This document shows, piece by piece, positions 58,288 to 64,000 of a DNA stretch of 64,000 nucleotides (positions within the stretch are counted from its first letter, which is position 1; each line of letters begins with the position of its first letter). Made by a program: the position numbers and the translations under genes. A model generated the notes under the pieces. That model saw nothing but the letters and a program-made list of their open reading frames with translations. It searched no databases and had not been told where the DNA came from. Origin of the DNA: Atherix ibis. Its lineage: Eukaryota > Arthropoda > Insecta > Diptera > Athericidae. The stretch spans positions 13,436,326 through 13,500,325 of the forward strand of contig OY282609.1 in assembly GCA_958298945.1 (NCBI GenBank), in the 5' to 3' direction.

Positions 58288-59228
58288 AACGGTTTTCGAA
58301 TAAGAGTGATAAGATTTCTTTTCAACAAAACAACATACTAATTTTTAAGGAAATTGAAATGTTTTTTTATTTAATGTAGCCCCATTTTGTTGGAACCAGA
58401 TGTTGTCAAGATCAACTTCTTCCAATTTCGGCCATAAAAAGTTGGTTATCATCGATCTATACCGCTCTCCATTCATAACAGTATTACCAGCTTCATTTCG
58501 AAAAAAGTACGGACCGATGATTACACCAGACCAAAAACCACACCAAACTGTTAATTTAGGTGAATGTAATAGGTGTTCATGAATAATTTGTGGATTTTCT
58601 TCGCACCAGAATCGACAGTTTTGTTTATTTACAGCACCACTCAGATGAAAGTGAGCCTGATCGGAGAAGATGATTTTATTAAAAAAATCATTATCGTTTT
58701 CAAGTTGTTCCAAGACAAAATCAGCAAATTCACGACGTTTACGGTGGTCCAATGGCTTCAGTTCTTGAGTGATAACAATTTTTCTCCTAATTCTTGCCTC
58801 AATCCCAAATCCTTTCTCCCAATTCTTGAGAACGTCTTGGAATCGACAAATTGCAGGCTTCAGCAACACTTTCATTAGTTGCATCTTCAGCAACAATATT
58901 TTCATTACTTCCGAGCGGTTCTTTGTCTTATTGGCACTTGAACATTGTGTTAAGAAAATGTGCGCTCGAAATTTTTAACAATTCGACTAATACCGAGCAC
59001 AGTTGGACGATTATTACGACCATAAAATGGCAAAAGTGCACGAAAAGTTGCAATTGGAGAACGATTATTTTAATAATAAAATTGAATAATTTGTAAATGT
59101 TCTTCTTGTGTATATCTCTCCATGATAAAATTGTAAACATTACTGAATACAATGAGAAAAAAAATTGACAGATCATGACATATTTAAAATGGCCGAAACG
59201 TCACTTACACTCTTATTGGAAAAACCTT
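58288..59228 (-). mobile_element. MarA copy 6, deleted DD41D element
   Basis: AACGGTTTTCGAATAAGAGT at the left and the inverse of AAGGTTTTTCCAATAAGAGT at the right, beside TA; 941 bp, the shortest two-ended MarA copy. About 300 bases encoding the third-D region and carboxyl end are missing. Confidence 0.9.
58366..59124 (-). pseudogene. MarA transposase, copy 6 (broken)
   Basis: The start codon sits in the usual CTCTCCATGATAAAATTG context near 59124. The 186-codon frame 58345-58905 contains KIVITQELKPLDHRKRREFA, IIFSDQAHFHLSGAVNKQNC (first D kept, next E now Q), LTVWCGFWSGVIIGPYFFRN and DNIWFQQNGAT, where the second catalytic D is asparagine. It then jumps to the 3' untranslated end. The KPLDH proline codon is intact here, unlike copies 4 and 5. 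The HTH region before KIVITQ is scrambled. Confidence 0.87.
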
Positions 59229-60081
59229 TAAAAAAAATTCCGAACGCTTAAAAAAAATATTTTTGAAATTCGTTTAGTTAAGAAAAAATTAATTTAATTA
59301 TAGTTATTAATTCCACTTAAAACGATACTATTTAATTAAATTAAGGTGTAACTTTTCGTATACCTTGATAATTAATGCTGCTGAAAACCCTAAAGTCTTT
59401 GTTTACAGTACAAAAAATGTTCCTTTGTTTAGGTTTTGCTTTAACGTGTGTTTTCAATAACAACAAAAAGCACAGCGCATCATTTTACACACTCTCTACC
59501 ATGATGAAATAATGTATACAAAATTTTCTTAAAGTCCTTATATCCTTGTAAGTTATGCAAATAGAAATTAGTATATAAAAGCAATAAATCCAAATGGTTA
59601 AAAACAAAACGCTTAAAATAAAATTTATATATAATTCTTGATTTTAAAGACTATCTCTGGTTAAAGAATAAATATCCTTTGTCTAAGGGCAGTGAATTGC
59701 TAAAAATTGCTCAATGTGTGTATTGGGTGATATTGTAATATAAACAAGGGAAAACCCAAAAATGTACAGGATATATTCTTTGTTCGACAAACTTTGTCTG
59801 CGATAGAATAAAAATCAATAACGAAAAATTCCATCGCATACAATAAAATACAATAAATTCTATTATACATAATTGTAATCAACAAAAGCTAAAAACCAAT
59901 TTTCTCAAATTGGATCAAATTCCAATAAATGTCAAAATATTTTACCAAATAAAATTTTGTTGGCCACAAGAATTTTTTTTAACTCTTATTAAATTTGAAC
60001 AAAACCAAATAAATAACCTTCTATAAATTTCATTATAAAAATTATTTTCTAATTAAATATATTCAAATATTCGGAATTTAC
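59229..60081. other. AT-rich DNA, probably intron of the minus-strand gene
   Basis: No coding motif or repeat end. It lies immediately downstream, in the gene's direction, of the splice donor at 60080-60081, so it is probably the start of the first coding intron. Confidence 0.4.
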
Positions 60082-60142
60082 CATTTACGATGTAAAGAGC
60101 TGCTGCAACGAATATAATGAGTAATCCACATTTCGATGACAT
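60082..60142 (-). CDS. First coding exon of a secreted or membrane protein (signal peptide)
   Basis: The minus strand from 60142 reads MSSKCGLLIIFVAAALYIVN and the first base of the next codon, then GTAAAT, a usable splice donor at 60081-60080. The peptide is a typical signal sequence: a short start with one lysine, a run of about 14 hydrophobic residues and a polar small end. The bases before the ATG (AAGGATAAA) are A-rich, as often in insects. The leader to about 60255 is more G/C-rich than its surroundings. No second exon is recognised in the window; it would lie to the left. The protein family cannot be told. Chance occurrence is possible, but signal-peptide pattern, leader and donor together are better than anything else here. 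Confidence 0.5.
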
Positions 60143-60255
60143 TTTATCCTTGCCAATGTTGTAGGGTCGAAACAGCAGCACCAGTTACGAACAGATGGAC
60201 TTGGATCAACAGCACCGCGGATAGTAAATAATAGAGCGTCTGGCAAGGACAAAAT
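60141..60255 (-). promoter_or_regulatory. Inverted repeat in the leader, including the start codon
   Basis: On the minus strand ATTTTGTCCTTGCCA (60255-60241) can pair with TGGCAAGGATAAAAT (60155-60141) over 15 positions with one G-U wobble and an 85-base loop. The last two bases of the 3' arm are the A and T of the proposed start codon. In RNA this would hold the start codon at the base of a stem. It may equally be a small inverted-repeat insertion. The transcript start is unknown. Confidence 0.45.
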
Positions 60256-60776
60256 CCTTTTTGCTTTAAATACAGGATGGAATATTTTTGTTTTCCACAG
60301 GAAAGTTTTTTCTTACTTCCAAATGACTCTTACACCTTTTTTTTCTTTGTAATCCTTTTTTTTTTTTTAATAAAATGTTTTTTAGCAAATTTCTTTTCTT
60401 CTCTTATTAGCATAAATTATTAATTATGAGAATTATTTTTAAGAAAATTTTCACTTTTTTTTTGTGATAAATTAAAGAAAAATTAACAGAAAATAATGAA
60501 AATTCTTTTATTTATTATCACTGAATTCATCACTAAAAATTCTGCTTGTCAAAACATTATTTCTATTATTACAATTTTTTTAATTAATGATAACTTTTTA
60601 ACCACCCTTTCTCTCTCTCTCTCTAATTCTCCCTTTGCGCTTTTATTTTAACTTTACGCTTCTGCATTGCACGTGTATACATTTCTTATTTAAAAATTCA
60701 ATTTCATTATATTTTTCTAAAAGAGTCCTTAATTGAAAAAATAAAACTAGAATGAAAAAAATCGAATATTTTTTTT

Positions 60777-60850
60777 TTTAATAATAATAATAAATAAATA
60801 TGTGTGAAAAATATAATATTAAATAAATAAATAAATAAAAAAAAAAAAAC
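60777..60850. repeat. AAT/AAAT-rich microsatellite and poly-A
   Basis: AATAATAATAATAAATAAAT type repeats followed by (AAAT)n and a run of about 12 A. Confidence 0.85.
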
Positions 60851-61275
60851 AGTATATTTATTTTTAAATAAAAAAACACAAACAATTTCAATACGAGCGC
60901 ACACACAATAAACAAAAGTGTAGAGATAAATCTGCTAAAGTCTCAGTAGTCCTGCTATCGATGACATTTTTCAGAAAAACGCAAATTTACTTAAGAAAGA
61001 ACTGAATTTGTTTTGGTTAGTACTTGCACTCGATTTGGATGGGCTAACAAATATTAAATAATGTGTCAAATGCTTGTTCACTTCTATTTATTGCTGTGAA
61101 AAACACCTCAACGATTGATTGGGTTTTTCTTTTATCAAAATCAACCACAGCGCTTTGTTTTCACTTGTTATCATCACAATATAACCATCGTCATCCTTGA
61201 ACACATACAAAATTTCAATGACGACGAATGTTCAAATGGAAATATCCTTTATTTTCCACTTCGTTTACTTACGTC

Positions 61276-61299
61276 TTCTTCTTCTTCTTCTTCTTCTTG
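61276..61299. repeat. (CTT)n microsatellite
   Basis: About eight TTC/CTT units in direct succession. Confidence 0.9.
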
Positions 61300-61445
61300 T
61301 TACTTTACCAAATCCTCAAATGATGTTTATAGTCAATTTTTTTTTTATTGAAAGTTCAAATTTCCAATAGAAAAAAAGGAAAATATACGTACAGATCCTG
61401 CGGGCACAAGTATACAAACGCACGCACACATTCGCATAAACACAA

Positions 61446-61470
61446 TGCACACACACACACACACACACAT
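61446..61470. repeat. (AC)n microsatellite
   Basis: About twelve CA units, within a wider CGCACACA-rich stretch from about 61418. Confidence 0.9.
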
Positions 61471-62187
61471 ACAGAACACTTAAATATAGAAACGCATATG
61501 ACTGCTGTTCGTTCTCCTGAGAACCATGAGGTGAAACACATGAAATGTGGTGAATTTTGTTGAATATGTCACGTCATAAGAATTTTCCTTCGAAAAGGAC
61601 ACTATTTGGAATTACCCAATTTCTCTTCAATTATATTCAGATTGAATATATTGCTTTGTAGAAAGAAAAAAAACCCATATTCAAGGTTATAAAAATATGT
61701 TTACAATTTTTATTTATTTTAATTGAAGAAATTCCAAATAAACCGGACAGGCAATATTATTAATTGATATTCTAGACAAGTTTAGACGAGTATAACACTA
61801 AATATTCACCACAATCATACGAATATAATTACACTTGATCCTTTGTTTTCGTTCGTCAGAATTTTACCAACACACAATTCCATATGCCTCCATGGCTTAT
61901 GTACTCGTACTATTGTATTTTTCTGTATACTAGACAACAATTTTTGAACATTTTATAATTTCGTCATGGAATGAAAAATCCTGCGTTTTAAATGTAAATA
62001 TGGCGACTCAATTGATAGCGCAAAATAGAATGGATTCGTTTTAATAACATATATAATGTTGGCAAATTGATTTACAAGAGTTTTATTAAAAGAATTCCAT
62101 TTTAAATTTGAATATTCTTAGCAGAAGAAAGAAAAAAAATCTTTTTTTGTGAAAATATTTTTTTATCATGTTTGTTTCAACGAAGGT

Positions 62188-62207
62188 ATATTATTATTAT
62201 TATTATT
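62188..62207. repeat. (ATT)n microsatellite
   Basis: About six TTA/ATT units. Confidence 0.85.
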
Positions 62208-63150
62208 TTGGTCAAATTAATTGTTACGGGAAATTTGAAGGAGGAAAAAACAAGGTGAAATTTTTACAAAATAACAACACATGGTTAAATATGTGAAAAG
62301 GAAGAGGAATTGAAGAAATTTTTATTTTACATATTTCTCTTTTCAAGAAATTATATTTTTCCGAGAGAAAGAGAAAAAAGGGACCAATTTAAAGTAGTAA
62401 ACATTTCACAAAAATCTTTTAAAGAACAAAGAATTTTGTTGTGGTTGTTGTTTTTGGATTCTGTCAAATTTAAATTGGAAGTAATCGTGGCGATGATTTT
62501 TCTTAATGGTATTGGTTGTACTCTCTCTCCAATCACGAAACTTGAATCGTGCACACTATCAAATCAGTTAAGAATTATTTTCAATGTGCACGAAATTCAT
62601 ATTTCCGTACCATGGAGGATACAAAATGACCGAACACCCGCACATGTATTCACTTATACTATTAGAAGTTCACGCAATCTTGTATGATATGTTCAACGCA
62701 CACCTGCAGTTCTTTAACAGTGTAAACGCTGAATTCCTCTTCTATCTAATAACACTTAGTGACCGTTGTTAATGTATGCGTAATCTAATGAGAGAATGAC
62801 GTCGAACTAATATTGGACACAAACATTTTATCAGATGTCGGACGAGAGATGGAGCAAGCAAGAGACAACACACAGAATAAGAGAAAATATGAGTCAATCT
62901 TTGAATATGTTTAAAGAAGATGGTGACGACACTGTTTGGAAACAATCCGAAACTGGACTTGAAAATAAAAACCCAATTTCAACAATATTGGTTGGTCAAA
63001 GAAAATTACCAACCAAAATATACGCACATTTATTCGAGTACTGAGAGTATAATTAAATATAAATGCACTTTACCGAAATTATCGATTTATTCATAAACTC
63101 TGAAGAATTCACTCATTGTTTTCTCAAAAAAAACTCAATAAGAACCAATC

Positions 63151-63171
63151 TCTCTCTCTCTCTCTCTCTCC
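63151..63171. repeat. (CT)n microsatellite
   Basis: About ten CT units; a shorter CT tract lies near 60609-60624. Confidence 0.9.
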
Positions 63172-63565
63172 CTTTCCAAAACTATTTTCTTTACTTTTCA
63201 AATCATCAACAAAAGATTTAAATCTTATACAAAATACGAGGTACAGCAACAATATTCACATCGATTCACATTTGTGGTTTTCCTTCAAATTATTCACAAA
63301 TTAATTTTTGTTCAGGTTTTTTTTCCTGTTCAAGTATCCTAAGGTAAGCATAAAAATAGGACATAAATTGCTCCTCTTTTTTATTATTTATACAAAATAT
63401 GTTTTGCTTTTTTTATGGAATCTATAAGCACTCCCCCCAACATTATACACATATATTCCATTGTATTTTAAATTCCACATTTAATTTAATAAAATTTATC
63501 AAATTCGATTAGTATTATTATTATCAATATCACTGAACCCAATTTTAATGTAACATTTCCTATCC

Positions 63566-63590
63566 AAAAAAAAAAAAAAAAAAAAAAAAC
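63566..63590. repeat. Poly-A run
   Basis: Over 20 consecutive A, followed by CCTTTC. Confidence 0.9.
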
Positions 63591-64000
63591 CTTTCAATTT
63601 TATCTAAATTCTTAAGAGCGCTCTAATGTTGTTCTTCTATTTTGTATTAATGCATACTATCTTCACATAACAAGACACAGCTAGAATAATATATAATTTA
63701 TAAATACGATTTATTACCGAAATAAATGAAAAAAAATTAAGAAAACCAGCGTTTTCTTTTAAAATAAAAATAAAAAGGACCACATCGATATCGGTAGAAA
63801 CGCACGCACCAACACGAATAGCCGAAACCACTAATTCAACTGTCCATCCACTTCAGTTTACTGCACTCCAATTGCCCCAAAAAAAACTCAGTTGCTCTTC
63901 TATTGTTGGCTCTTTCGTATTCTTTCCACATTTGCTCTTTCGCACTTTTAAGTGGACTTGTTCCAATTTGCAGTCACTGTCATTCATATAAGAGTTCAAT

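Larger units (their letters stand above)
60256..64000. other. Transposon-poor, microsatellite-rich upstream region
   Basis: No transposase, LINE or MITE recognised in 3.7 kb, in contrast to the 60 kb to the left. It carries many simple repeats (listed separately) and stretches of moderate complexity. The longest frame (62310-62687, plus, 125 codons) has no recognisable motif. It plausibly holds the promoter and upstream control region of the minus-strand gene; no clear core promoter motif was identified. Confidence 0.4.

Noticed and set aside
61348..61563. 71-codon frame containing HTHTHTHT
   Set aside because: Translation of the (AC)n microsatellite, not a protein.
62310..62687. 125-codon plus-strand open frame in the upstream region
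   Set aside because: No known motif, K/F/I-rich composition typical of A/T-rich chance frames, no splice or start context better than random, and it overlaps simple-sequence DNA.
1..64000. tRNA, rRNA or CRISPR features
   Set aside because: No cloverleaf with a recognisable B-box, no rRNA-like segment and no regularly spaced repeat array was seen. CRISPR would not be expected in an insect nuclear genome.

Overview
The window looks like part of an insect genome, most likely a fly, although the order is inferred. It is strongly AT-rich with long homopolymer runs and has no operons or closely packed genes. It is crowded with terminal-inverted-repeat (TIR) DNA transposons flanked by TA duplications, plus a hAT element and decayed R1-type and Jockey-type LINEs. 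The mariner types are those known from arthropods: mauritiana (Mos1-like), cecropia/Hsmar1-like, and the DD41D group first described from the fruit fly Ceratitis rosa. No complete host gene was found. The only credible host coding sequence is a short signal-peptide exon on the minus strand at 60082-60142, ending at a splice donor.

Layout. From 1 to about 59230 the window is a graveyard of repeats. Names used here: MarA = DD41D family with TIRs beginning AGGGTTTTCC (six copies: 496-1749, 13864-15018, 18924-19771, 35572-36833, 52234-53485, 58288-59228). MarB = mauritiana mariner, TIR CCAGGTGTATAAGC (four copies: 3835-5000, 16646-17761, 24597-25853, 28203-29412). MarC = DD34D mariner, TIR CGAGGTCTGTTC (three copies: 7216-8124, 11932-12729, 32714-33216). 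MarD = second DD41D family, TIR CAGGGTGGACC (31596-32713, 46161-47309, 55511-56576). MarE = cecropia-like relic (38085-38954). MarF = DD34D mariner, TIR CGAGGGTCGTTC (41106-42253). MarG = TIR with GCAGTCTGATAAG (21226-22307). MarH = oldest DD41D family, only relics (about 3240-3830, 26020-26300, 33360-33900, 35045-35571). There are also Tc1-like remains, a hAT element at 39453-42517, three copies of a short MITE (10033, 44427, 45697), an R1-like LINE fragment (about 49490-50460) and a Jockey-like fragment (about 56585-57470). Nesting is common: MarB in MarH, MarA in MarH, MarC inside a Tc1-like element, and MarF inside the hAT element.

How the parts relate. Every transposase copy is broken by deletion, frameshift, stop codon or loss of a catalytic residue, so nothing here looks autonomous. 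Some defects are shared between separately inserted copies. MarC copies share an amino-terminal deletion and a frameshift; MarA copies share a TGA codon. This means defective copies were themselves mobilised by transposase from elsewhere. The right-hand 4 kb (about 60100-64000) is different: almost no transposons but many microsatellites, beginning where the signal-peptide exon lies. The simplest reading is that 60143-64000 is the promoter side of a secreted or membrane-protein gene, and that the repeat-rich 60 kb to its left lies in a large first intron or beyond it. That reading is inference.
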